64,000 nt of DNA from NCBI GenBank assembly GCA_023954375.1, contig JAMLIC010000028.1, forward strand, positions 1 to 64,000, given 5' to 3'. Below are positions 55,663-64,000 of the stretch, one piece after another. This DNA is from Planctomycetota bacterium (GTDB lineage: Bacteria; Planctomycetota; J058). The notes under the pieces are model-generated. The model was not told the DNA's origin. It made no database searches and worked only from the letters and a program-made list of their open reading frames with translations. The first letter of the stretch is position 1; each line of letters begins with the position of its first letter. A program made the translations under genes and the position numbers.

Positions 55663-58600
55663 CCGACTGCGCCGTGGACGAGGTCGCCGCCCTCCGGGCG
55701 CGGGTGGCAGAGCTCGAGGCGGCCCTCGGCAGCAGCGAGGTCGGGCGCGGCCGCGCCGACCAGGCGCTCGCCGAGCGCGACGCGCGCCACCGGGCGCTCC
55801 TCGAGGGCCTCGGCGCGGGGGTCATCGTGCTCGACGGGGAGCACCGCGTGGTCGAGGCCAACGCGGCCGCCTGCGACATGCTCCGCGTCCCCCGCGAGGC
55901 GCTCGTCGGGCTGACGCCCGCCGACCCGCGCTGGGCGTTCCTGCGCCCGGACGGCAGCCCGCTGCCGCTCGACGAGTTCCCCTCCTACCGGGTGCAGCGC
56001 ACGGGGGCCCCCGTCCGGGCGCTCGTGGGCGTGATGCGCGGCGACGACACGCGCGGCTGGCTCCTCGGGACCACGACGATCCTCCCCGGCCCGGCGGGGC
56101 GCGGGGAGATCGTGCTCTCCTTCACCGACGTGACCGCCGAGAAGGCCGCGGAGCGGGCGCTCGTCGAGAGCGAGGAGCGGCTGCGCCTGGCGCTCGAGGC
56201 GGCCGACATGGGCACGTGGGACTGGGACCTGCGGACCGACACGGCCGTGGCCTCGCCGCGGCACGCCGAGATGCTGGGCGTCGCCCCGGCGCCCTCGTAC
56301 GCGGTGCGCGACCTGCTCGGGCTGCTCGAGCCCGCCGACCGCGAGCGCATCCGCGCGGCCCAGACGGCCCTGCTCGGCGCGCGCGGCGCGCCCGAGCCGT
56401 TCCACGCCGAGATCACCGTCCAGGCGCGCGACGGGCGCCCGGCCGGGCGCGTGGCGCTCCACGGGCGCTGCCTCCGCGACGCGGGGGGCGCGCTGGCGCG
56501 CCTGGTCGGGGTGTCGATCGACGTCACGGCGCTGCGCGGCGAGCTCGACGCGGCCCGGCGGGAGGCGGCCCTCGTCCGCCGGGTCGCCGACGCGGCGCCG
56601 CTGGCGCTGGCCTACGTGGACACCGAGGAGCGCTTCCGCTTCGCGAGCGAGCGCTACGCCCGGCTCCTGGACCTCCCCGTCGAGGGCCTCCTCGGCCTGC
56701 GCGTGGCCGAGGTCCTGCGCGACGCCTGGGACGGCCAGGTCGCGGGGGCCCTCCGGCGGGGGCTCGCGGGCGAGGAGGTCCGCTTCGCCCGCCGCCTCTC
56801 GACCTCCGCCGGCGAGGAGCGCGAGCTCGAGGTGCGCTACGTCCCGGACGGGCGCCCGGACGGCGAGGTCGCGGGCCTCGTCGTGGTGATCGACGACGTC
56901 ACCGCCCGTCGCCGCGCGGAGGCGGCGCAGCGCCAGCAGCAGGAGCGGCTCGCGCTGGTCCTCGAAGGGAGCCGCGACGGCTTCTGGGACTGGGACGTGG
57001 TCACGGGCGAGACCTTCTTCAGCGGGACCTGGCTGAGCATGCTCGGCTACGCGCCGGGCGAGCTCGAGCCGCACGTGCGGAGCTGGGAGCGCCTCCTGCA
57101 CCCCGACGACGTGGTCCGCGCGCTGGGCGCCGTCGCCGAGCACCTCGCCGGCCGCGCGCCGCAGATCGAGCTGGAGCACCGGCTCCGCCACAAGGACGGC
57201 CATGACGTGTGGATCCTGGGCCGCGGCAAGGTCGTGGCGCGCGACGCGCAGGGGCACGCCCTGCGCGCCTGCGGGACCCACACCGACCTGACGGAGCGCA
57301 AGCTCGGCGAGGCCGCCCTGCGGCGCTCGAACCGCGCCCTGCGCGTGCTCAGCGCCACGAACACGGCGCTCGTCCGCGCCCGCACGGAGGCGTCGTTCCT
57401 GGACGAGGTGTGCCGGGCCCTGGTCGGCCTCGGCGGCTACCTCCTGGCCTGGGTGGGCCTGGCGGACGAGGGCCAGGAGGGGGCGGTCCGCCCGGTGGCG
57501 CGGGCCGGGATCGACCAGGGGTACGTCGACGGGCTGCGCCTGAGCGCGGCCGAGGACGACCCGCGCTGGCGCGGCCCGGGCGGCGCGGCGCTCCGCACCG
57601 GGCGGGTGCAGGTCGCGCGCTGGACGCGCGACGACGACCCCGCCCTCGAGCCCTGGCGCGCGGCGGCGCTCGCCCGCGGCTTCCGCGCGTCGGCCAGCCT
57701 GCCCCTGGTGCTCGCCGGGCGGCCGGCCGGCGTCCTCTCCGTCTACTCCGACCGCGAGGACGCGTTCGACCCCGATGAGCTGGCGCTCCTGGCCGAGCAG
57801 GCGAACGACATGGCCTTCGGCATCGAGGCCGCCCGCGCGCGCGTCGAGCGGGAGCGGATCGCGGCGTCGCTCCGCGAGAGCGAGGCCCGGCTGCGGAGCG
57901 TCTTCCAGCACGCGGCCGTGGGCATCGCCGTGCTCGACGATGCCGGCCGGGTCGTCGACTCGAACGCGGCGCTGCGCGCCATGCTGGGCTACTCGCCCGC
58001 GGAGCTGGCCGGGCTGACGCTCGAGCGCCTCGTCGCCCCGGAGGGGGCGGGCCTGGAGCCGTTCCACGAGCTCGTCGGCGGCCGCCGCCAGAGCTACCGC
58101 CTGGAGCGGCGCTACCTGCGGCGCAGCGGCGAGCCGTTCGTGGGGCGGGTCACCGCGTCGATCGCGCGCCGGCGCGGCGCCGAGGGGGGCGCCCTCGTCG
58201 TGGAGATGATCGAGGACCTCGGCCCGATCCGCGCCGCCGAGGCGCGGCTCGAGCGGCAGGCGCGCGAGCAGGAGGTGCTCTCGCGCCTGGCCGTCGAGGC
58301 GGTGGGGGGCGCCGACGTCGGGCTCGAGGCGTCGCTCGCCCGCGCCCTGGCGGAGCTCACCGGGGCCGAGGTGACGGCCGTGCTCGAGCGGGCCGACGAC
58401 GGGCGGGCGCTCGTCGTCCGCGCCGGAGAGGGCTGGCCCGCGGCCGGCATCGCCCTCCCGATCACCCCCGGGTGCGTGGTCGACCGGGCGCTCGCGGCCC
58501 GGGACGGGGTCGGCCTGATGCGCACGTCGCCCGACGCGCTGCCGGCCCCGCTGCGCGAGCTCGGCGTCGTCGACGGCGTGGTCGTCCCCGTCCCCGACGG

Positions 58601-59900
58601 CGCCGACGTGGCCGGCGCCCTGGCCGTGCTCTCGCGGCGGCCGCTCGAGCTGCGCCGCGCCACCCCCTTCCTGGTGGCGGCGGCGAACGTGGTCGGGCTC
58701 GCCTGGCGCCGCCGCGACGCGGCGCGGGCGCTCGAGCGGTCGAACCGGCTGCTGGCGGAGGCGGGCGACCGGGCGGTGCGCGACGAGCGCCTGCGGGCGC
58801 TCGGGCAGCTCGCCAGCGGCATCGCGCACGACTTCAACAACCACCTCACCCCGATCCTGGGCTTCACCGACCTCGTGCTCGACGGCGACGCCCTGCGGCG
58901 CGACCCCGAGAAGGCGCGGCGCTACCTCGGGCTGGTCAAGGCCGCGGCCCAGGGGGCGGCGGGCGTGGTCGCGCGGCTGCGCGAGTTCTACCGCAAGCGC
59001 GACGAGCAGGAGCGCCAGGAGGCGGTCGACCCGGGCGCCGTCCTGACGTCGGCCAGGTCGCTCGCGGCGCCGAAGTGGCGCGACGAGGCCGGCGCGCTGG
59101 GCAAGGCGGTGCGGGTCGAGCTGCGCCTCGAGGCGCGGCAGGCGGTCGCGGGCAACCCCGAGGAGCTGCGCGACGCCGCGCTGAACCTGCTCCTCAACGC
59201 GGTCGACGCCCTCCCTTCGACCGGCGGCACGATCACGCTGCGCACGCGCGACCGCGGCGACCACGTCGCGCTCGAGGTGCAGGACGACGGCTGCGGGATG
59301 TCGGAGGAGGTCCGGCGCCGCTGCATCGAGCCCTTCTTCACCACCAAGGGCGACCGCGGCACGGGGCTGGGCCTGCCGCAGGTGTGGGGGATCGTCTCGC
59401 GCCACGCCGGGCACGTGGACATCGACAGCGCCCCGGGGCGCGGCACGACGGTCACGCTGCTCCTGCCGGCGGCGCGGCAGCCCGCCCCGGAGGAGCCGCC
59501 TGCCCCGCCCGTCGGCCGCTCGCTCGCCGTGCTCGTGGTCGACGACGAGGAGGGTCCGCGCCGCCTCGTGGCCGACGCGCTCACGCGCGACGGTCACGCC
59601 GTGACGCTGGCCTCGAGCGGCCCCGAGGCGCTCGGCGCGCTCGGCCGCGGCCGCTTCGACCTCCTCGTGACCGACCGGAGCATGCCGGCCATGAGCGGCG
59701 ACCAGGTGGCCGCCGAGGCCCGGGCCGCCGCCCCCGGGCTCCCGATCGTCATGCTCACGGGCTTTGGCCCGCTCATGGACGCCGCCGACCGCCCTCCCGG
59801 CGTGGACATCGTGCTCTCGAAGCCGGTGTCGCTCGAGGCGCTGCGGCGCGCGGTCAACGACGCGCTGACGGCGCGCCCGGCGCGGGAGGAGCCCGCGTGA
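55659..59900 (+). CDS. Large hybrid histidine kinase with multiple PAS/GAF sensors
   Basis: 1413 residues, soluble. After a short N-terminal coiled coil there are four PAS domains (about 45-165, 170-290, 300-415, 425-545), a GAF domain (about 565-715), a further PAS (about 720-850), a second GAF-like domain (about 870-1010), HisKA with His1057 (ASGIAHDFNNHLTPILGF), an ATPase domain (NLLLNAVDAL, DDGCGMSEEVRRRC, GTGLGLPQVWG) and a C-terminal receiver with Asp1339 (LLVTDRSMP). HDFNN is the signature of the PAS-associated HPK4-type kinases. It likely phosphorylates the receiver protein at the head of the operon as well as its own receiver (inference). Overlaps the second PilT gene by GTGA. Confidence 0.9.
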   Translation: MTDCAVDEVAALRARVAELEAALGSSEVGRGRADQALAERDARHRALLEGLGAGVIVLDGEHRVVEANAAACDMLRVPREALVGLTPADPRWAFLRPDGSPLPLDEFPSYRVQRTGAPVRALVGVMRGDDTRGWLLGTTTILPGPAGRGEIVLSFTDVTAEKAAERALVESEERLRLALEAADMGTWDWDLRTDTAVASPRHAEMLGVAPAPSYAVRDLLGLLEPADRERIRAAQTALLGARGAPEPFHAEITVQARDGRPAGRVALHGRCLRDAGGALARLVGVSIDVTALRGELDAARREAALVRRVADAAPLALAYVDTEERFRFASERYARLLDLPVEGLLGLRVAEVLRDAWDGQVAGALRRGLAGEEVRFARRLSTSAGEERELEVRYVPDGRPDGEVAGLVVVIDDVTARRRAEAAQRQQQERLALVLEGSRDGFWDWDVVTGETFFSGTWLSMLGYAPGELEPHVRSWERLLHPDDVVRALGAVAEHLAGRAPQIELEHRLRHKDGHDVWILGRGKVVARDAQGHALRACGTHTDLTERKLGEAALRRSNRALRVLSATNTALVRARTEASFLDEVCRALVGLGGYLLAWVGLADEGQEGAVRPVARAGIDQGYVDGLRLSAAEDDPRWRGPGGAALRTGRVQVARWTRDDDPALEPWRAAALARGFRASASLPLVLAGRPAGVLSVYSDREDAFDPDELALLAEQANDMAFGIEAARARVERERIAASLRESEARLRSVFQHAAVGIAVLDDAGRVVDSNAALRAMLGYSPAELAGLTLERLVAPEGAGLEPFHELVGGRRQSYRLERRYLRRSGEPFVGRVTASIARRRGAEGGALVVEMIEDLGPIRAAEARLERQAREQEVLSRLAVEAVGGADVGLEASLARALAELTGAEVTAVLERADDGRALVVRAGEGWPAAGIALPITPGCVVDRALAARDGVGLMRTSPDALPAPLRELGVVDGVVVPVPDGADVAGALAVLSRRPLELRRATPFLVAAANVVGLAWRRRDAARALERSNRLLAEAGDRAVRDERLRALGQLASGIAHDFNNHLTPILGFTDLVLDGDALRRDPEKARRYLGLVKAAAQGAAGVVARLREFYRKRDEQERQEAVDPGAVLTSARSLAAPKWRDEAGALGKAVRVELRLEARQAVAGNPEELRDAALNLLLNAVDALPSTGGTITLRTRDRGDHVALEVQDDGCGMSEEVRRRCIEPFFTTKGDRGTGLGLPQVWGIVSRHAGHVDIDSAPGRGTTVTLLLPAARQPAPEEPPAPPVGRSLAVLVVDDEEGPRRLVADALTRDGHAVTLASSGPEALGALGRGRFDLLVTDRSMPAMSGDQVAAEARAAAPGLPIVMLTGFGPLMDAADRPPGVDIVLSKPVSLEALRRAVNDALTARPAREEPA

Positions 59901-60595
59901 CCGCGGGACGGGCCGCGCTGGGCGCGGTCGCCGCGGTCACGGCCGCGCTGCTGATGAGCCTCGGGTGCCAGGCCCTGCCGCGCGGGTGGGGGGCGCTCGT
60001 CGAGCCCCCGCCCCGCGGCGAGGCGGTGACGATCACCCGCGGGGACGAGGGGGCGGCGGGGCGCGCGGCGGTCGTCGGCGCGGACCTGGTCCTCACCGTC
60101 CGCCACGTGCTCCTCGCCGGCGCGCGCCCGCCCGGGGGCGAGGTCGAGGCGTGGGTCTCCACGGCGCGCGGAGGCGCCGGCGGGCGCGTCGCGGGGCGGA
60201 TCGTGGGCGTCCTGCCGACGCGCCCCGAGCCGGTGCTCGTCGTGCGCGTCGAGGTCGACGACGGCCCGCTCGCGGGGCTCGTCGGGTTCAGCGGGTTCGC
60301 GCCCGAGCGGCGCTACGTCGTCGGCCGCGGGCTCCCCGAGCAGGTGGACACGCCGCGCGGGCGCGCCCCGCTCCTGCGGGCGCGCCTGCGGCCGGGTGAC
60401 TCGGGCTCGCCCGTGCTCGACGCCGCAGGCGGGCTCGTCGGCCTCCTCTGTGGCGTCCGCGACGGGGTCCCCGCGCTCGCGCCGGTCACCGCCGCCGACC
60501 TGCGCCCGTACGAGCGCCGCCTCGTGCCGGCGCCGGCGCCGGGCGACCTCGTGGCGCGGGCCTGGCCGCCTGGCGCCCCCCGCCGGGGGACCTGA
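59897..60595 (+). CDS. Trypsin-like protease-fold lipoprotein
   Basis: 232 residues. An N-terminal hydrophobic stretch ends in the lipobox LMSLGC (Cys24), predicting a lipoprotein. The chymotrypsin fold is shown by LTVRHVLL with His70 and PGDSGSPVLDAAGGLVGLL with Ser169; an acidic residue in VVRVEVDDG (about 119) could complete the triad. Related to HtrA/S1-type proteases but without a PDZ domain. It overlaps the hybrid-kinase gene by GTGA and is the last gene of the operon. Confidence 0.82.
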   Translation: MTAGRAALGAVAAVTAALLMSLGCQALPRGWGALVEPPPRGEAVTITRGDEGAAGRAAVVGADLVLTVRHVLLAGARPPGGEVEAWVSTARGGAGGRVAGRIVGVLPTRPEPVLVVRVEVDDGPLAGLVGFSGFAPERRYVVGRGLPEQVDTPRGRAPLLRARLRPGDSGSPVLDAAGGLVGLLCGVRDGVPALAPVTAADLRPYERRLVPAPAPGDLVARAWPPGAPRRGT

Positions 60596-60633
60596 CCGCG
60601 CCCCCGCGCCGCGGCGCGACGAGCCGCGGTCAG
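60592..60633. terminator. Bidirectional terminator-like inverted repeat
   Basis: CTGACCGCG (60592-60600) pairs with CGCGGTCAG (60625-60633), 9 bp, with the palindrome GCGCCGCGGCGC nested inside. The arms contain the stop codons of both converging genes (TGA 60593-60595 plus; TCA 60630-60632 minus), so one structure could serve both. Confidence 0.5.
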
Positions 60634-63600
60634 CGGCCGTCGCCGGCGAGCACGTCCTCCTCGACGACCGGCGGCCCGAGCAGGGGGCCGCGCGCCTCGC
60701 CGCACCCGAGCGCCGCGAGGAGCTCGCGCTGGCGCGGCGCGGCGACGCCGTCGGCGACGAGGCGCCACCCTCCCGCGCTGGCCACGGCCGCGGCCGCGGC
60801 GGCGACGGCCCGCGCGCCGGGGTCGTCGCCCAGGCGGCGGACGAGGGACGGCGGCAGGACGAGCCCCTGGAGCGGCAGGCGCCCGAGCGCCTCCGGATCG
60901 AGCCCCGCCGTGGGCGCCGCCCACACCTCCAGCCCGGCGGCGCGCAGGGCGTCGACGTCGGTCGGCTCGGGGGCCCGCGCCTGGTGCACCTCGACCACCA
61001 CCGGGGCGCCGGGCGCGAGGCCGAGGGCCGCGACCAGGGCCGCCCCCAGCCCGGGCGCGCCGGGCAGGGGCAGCACGAGGCGCGGCGCGACCCCCGCGGC
61101 CAGGAGCCGCCGCGCCGCCGCGCCCTGCGCCGCTGTCCACGTCAGCGGGTCGGCGCCGCCGGCGAGGGCCACGAGCGGCGGCCCGTGCACCTCGTCGAGC
61201 CCCTCCGGGCGCCAGGCGGGCGTCGCGACCCAGGCGACCACCTCGCCGCGGCCGAGGCCGCGCTGCGGCGTCCAGCGCGGCGCGAGGCCCCCCGCGGCCA
61301 GGCTCGGCGGAGCCCTGCTCGTGGGCGAGCCGCTGGAGCGCGGCGGCGCTCGCCGGCGCGGCGCTGCGCGCCAGCGCGCCCGGGCCGACCTCGCGGGCCC
61401 GGGCGAGCGCGGCCTCGGCCGCGAGCGCGAGCTGCGCCGCGTCGCCGCCGCCGTCGGCCAGGCCGCCGTTCGTCGAGACGCGGACCTCCCGGAGGCCGCC
61501 GGCGCCGGGCGCGGCGAAGGGCCGCGACCGGACGGCCTCGGGAGCGCGCGGGCCCGCGCCCCAGGTCGGGGCCGCCAGGGAGGAGCGCCACGATGGCGTC
61601 GCCGCGCCCGCGCGCGAGCGCGCCGTGGGGGCCGAGGGCCTCTCCGAGGCGCGCCGCCGCCTCGGCGAGCACGGCGTCGACGGCCGCGTCGCCGAGCGCC
61701 GCCCGGAGCTCCCACGCGCGGTCCAGCTCCAGGGCCAGCGCGGCGCCGTCAGGCGGCGCGGGCGGCAGGGCGGAGCGCGTGGGGAGGCCCGTGACGGGGT
61801 CGTGGGCCCGGGCCCGCCGCGCCGCCTCCTCGGCCGCCTCGTGGGCCGTGACCTCGCGCTCCACCGCGACGAGGCGCGCCACGTCGCCGCCGGGCCCCCG
61901 GACGGGGACGACGCGGCGGACGACCGGGTGGCCCGCGTGCTCCGCTCGCTCCTCGGCGGGCTCGCCGCGGGCGAGGGCGGCGCGGGCGGGCGGGCTCAGC
62001 GCGAGCGTGTGCTCCGCGCCCGGGGTGGACCAGAGGACGTGCGCGGCCGGGTCGGCGACCACGACGGCGGCCCCGGTGGCGTCGAGCGCCAGGGCGCGCA
62101 GGCGCAGCCCCTCGAGCTCGCGCGCGACGAGGAGCAGCGTCACGAGGCTCGAGCCGGCGACGGCGAGCGCGCGCGCGGCGGCGTCGGCGCCCCCCGGCTC
62201 GACGAACGCGCCCGCCCAGCCCACGCGCGCGCCGACCGCGTCCGCCAGGGGGAGCACGATGGGCGCGCCCGGGCCGCCCTCGAGCCCGCCGGGCGGGCCG
62301 TCGGCGAGGGCGGCCGCCAGCCGCGGCCCGACCTCGAGCGCGGCGGGCCCGGCGACGGCGAGGCCGCCCCCCTCGGCGCCGAACCACACCGCCTCGGCCG
62401 GGAGGTGGCGGGCGAGCCACTCGCAGGCCGGGCGGGCGACCTCCGCGAGGGCGAGGCCCTCGGCCGCGCGGCGCAGCCCCTCGAGCAGCGCCGCGACCAG
62501 GCCGAGCTCGTCCGCCGCCGGCGCGAGCACGAGGGCCCGGCGGCCGCCGGGCGCCGCGACGGCGCTCACCTCGAGCGCGTCGGCCGCGCCGGCCACGCGC
62601 ACGCACGCGTGCCGCCCGTCGGCGCGGGCGAGCCGCTCCCACGCCTCGACGAGGGCCGGCGCGCGGGCCAGGCGCGCCAGGTCCGCGAGCGTGGCCGGCG
62701 CGGCCGCGGGGTCGAGGCGGAGGAGGTCGCGCGCGCCCGCGTCGAGGTCGACGACGCCGCCCGCCTCGTCGACCTCCACCAGCCCGAGGCCGGCCACGCG
62801 CAGGGCGGCGTGCAGGAGCGAGGGCGCCGCCGCCCCGGGCGGCGGCGGCTCGTAGGCGACGAGCGCGTGGACGCGGGCGCCGGCGTGCTCGACCGTCGCC
62901 AGCTCGACCTCGCGCCGGCGCAGCCCCCCGCCCGGCGCGCGGAGCGAGGTCTCGTAGCGCGCCGGCGCGCCGCCGGGGAGGAGGGCGGCGCCGGCGCGGG
63001 CCACGAAGGCGTCGGGCGTGACCCCCGGCTCGAGCTCGAGGAGGCTCAGCCCGACCATGGCGTGCGGCTCGAGCCCCGACGCGCGGGCCGCCCGCTCGTT
63101 GGCGAACTGGACGAGGAGGCTGCCGGGCTCGACCAGGAGGACCTCGTCCGGGACGAGGTCGAGCGCCGCGGTGAGGTGGGCGCGCTCGACCTCGGCGCGG
63201 GTGCGGTCGGTCACGTCGGCCATCACGGCCACGGCGCCGCGCGGGCGCCGGTCGCGGCCGCGCAGGGGCGACAGGCTCAGGAGCACGTCGACGCGCGCCC
63301 CGTCGCGGCGGCGGCGCACGACCTGCACCGGGCCGAGCGCGCTGCCCCCCTGCACGAGCTCGAGCAGGGTCTGCCACTCGGCCGCCCGCTCCGGCGGGAC
63401 GAACGGCGGCGGCTGCCCGGTGACCTCGGCCTCGGACCAGCCGAACAGCCGCTCCGCGCTGCGGCTCCAGGAGGTCACCCGGCCGGCGGGGTCGAGGAGG
63501 ACCACCGGGTCGGGCGCCGCCTGGAGGAGCGTCCGCAGCGCCTCGCCGGCGTCCTCGGCCGCGGCGGCCAGCTTCCGGGCCTCCGTCACGTCGCGGACGA

Positions 63601-64000
63601 CCAGCGCCGTCACGCCGTCGCCCGCGTGCTGGACGACCTCGGCCTCGAACAGGCCGCCGTCGCCGCGCCGGTGGACCGTCCGCACGACGCTCCGCCCGCG
63701 CGGGCCCTGGCCGCCCTCCTGGAGCGACGCCCGCGTCGCCTCGCCGGGCGCGGCGAGGTCCTGGGCGCGCAGGCCGACGAGCTCCTCGACCGGGCGCCGG
63801 TAGGTCCGCGCGGCGGCCTCGTTGGCCGCCTCGATGACCCCCGCGGGCGACACGACGAGGACGGCGTCGCGGACGCCTTCGAGCGCCACCTGCGCGCGCG
63901 CCAGGGAGCGCTCGGCCGCGCGCGGGCGCGACTGGTCCTGGCCGATCGCCACCAGGACCGCGGTCCGGTCGCGCTCGAACCAGCGCAGGTGCAGCTCGAC
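60630..64000 (-). CDS. PAS-GGDEF-EAL type signalling protein, degenerate, 5' end outside window
   Basis: Open to the right edge; the first residues visible (VELHLRWFERDRTAVLVAIG) are the end of a PAS domain. At least two more PAS domains follow (VALEGVRDAVLVVSPAGVIE, then LLQAAPDPVVLLDPAGRVTS), further sensor-like domains, and a GGDEF region HDPVTGLPTRSALP whose active-site loop is ARGRGDAIVALLP, not GGDEF. Coding sense then changes frame near 61560 (to VSTNGGLADGGGDAAQLALA) and again near 61310, where an EAL-like domain reads TPQRGLGRGEVVAWV to VADGVAAPRQRELLAALGC, with no EAL or DDFGTG. Both c-di-GMP enzyme sites look dead, so it is more likely a binding or scaffold protein. The two frame changes may be sequence errors. 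Confidence 0.72.

Noticed and set aside
54816..59597. 1593-codon minus-strand frame opposite the PilT/hybrid-kinase genes
   Set aside because: Antisense shadow of genes with complete catalytic motifs; no recognisable fold.

Overview
The window is about three-quarters G+C, with third codon positions almost always G or C. It reads as a chromosomal segment of a large-genome, predatory or surface-living type bacterium. Eukaryote-like Ser/Thr kinase with TPR tail, tandem FHA proteins, DUF4058, HTTM/DCC, an ECF41-type sigma factor, a bacterial-microcompartment shell protein and long PAS-rich histidine kinases together suggest Planctomycetota or Myxococcota; the sequence alone does not decide between them. 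No rRNA, tRNA, CRISPR array, insertion sequence, phage or plasmid gene was seen.

Layout. 1-2351: a RegA/PrrA-type response regulator and a DrrAB-type ABC exporter. 2430-10457: a giant modular protein with peptidoglycan-binding repeats and a papain-fold-like hydrolase core, a putative HExxH metallopeptidase, an FHA/coiled-coil protein and a SlyD-type isomerase. 10588-12610 (minus): an HTTM membrane protein and a DCC thiol protein. 12968-20100: a Ser/Thr kinase with a frameshift, a small secreted protein, an ion permease fused to a helical periplasmic domain, a tandem UspA protein and a DUF2804 protein. 20306-25595: two divergent, multiply frameshifted genes of unknown function. 25670-30649: two small exported or membrane proteins, then on the minus strand a DUF4175-like protein, MoxR ATPase and GT39-like glycosyltransferase. 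30714-37717: DUF6918, double FHA, BMC-T shell protein, ECF41 sigma factor, acetyl-CoA synthetase and a YeiB/DUF418 membrane protein. 37721-44247: a large membrane protein with pilin-like tail, a zinc-finger membrane protein, a histidine kinase/NtrC pair and DUF4058. 44475-51470: a second giant OmpA/peptidoglycan-binding protein facing a beta-sandwich zinc-ribbon protein, and two unknown proteins. 51658-60595: a tightly overlapped operon of receiver, degenerate PilB-like protein, two PilT-type ATPases, a 1413-residue hybrid kinase and a protease-like lipoprotein. 60630-64000 (minus): a PAS-GGDEF-EAL protein running off the right edge.

Three themes cross the window. First, two separate loci encode giant cell-wall-binding proteins of one family, each next to a beta-sandwich or peptidase partner, with no secretion apparatus visible. 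Second, two convergent intergenic regions carry copies of the same roughly 170-bp repeat in opposite orientation, one containing a 29-base G run. Third, at least seven genes show shifts of coding frame in very GC-rich stretches; this could be gene decay but looks more like systematic indel errors, and it should be settled before any of those genes is called a pseudogene. Genes are commonly coupled by 4-base GTGA stop/start overlaps, and several promoters place a TAnnnT element only 6-8 bases before a GTG/ATG start, which suggests leaderless messages.
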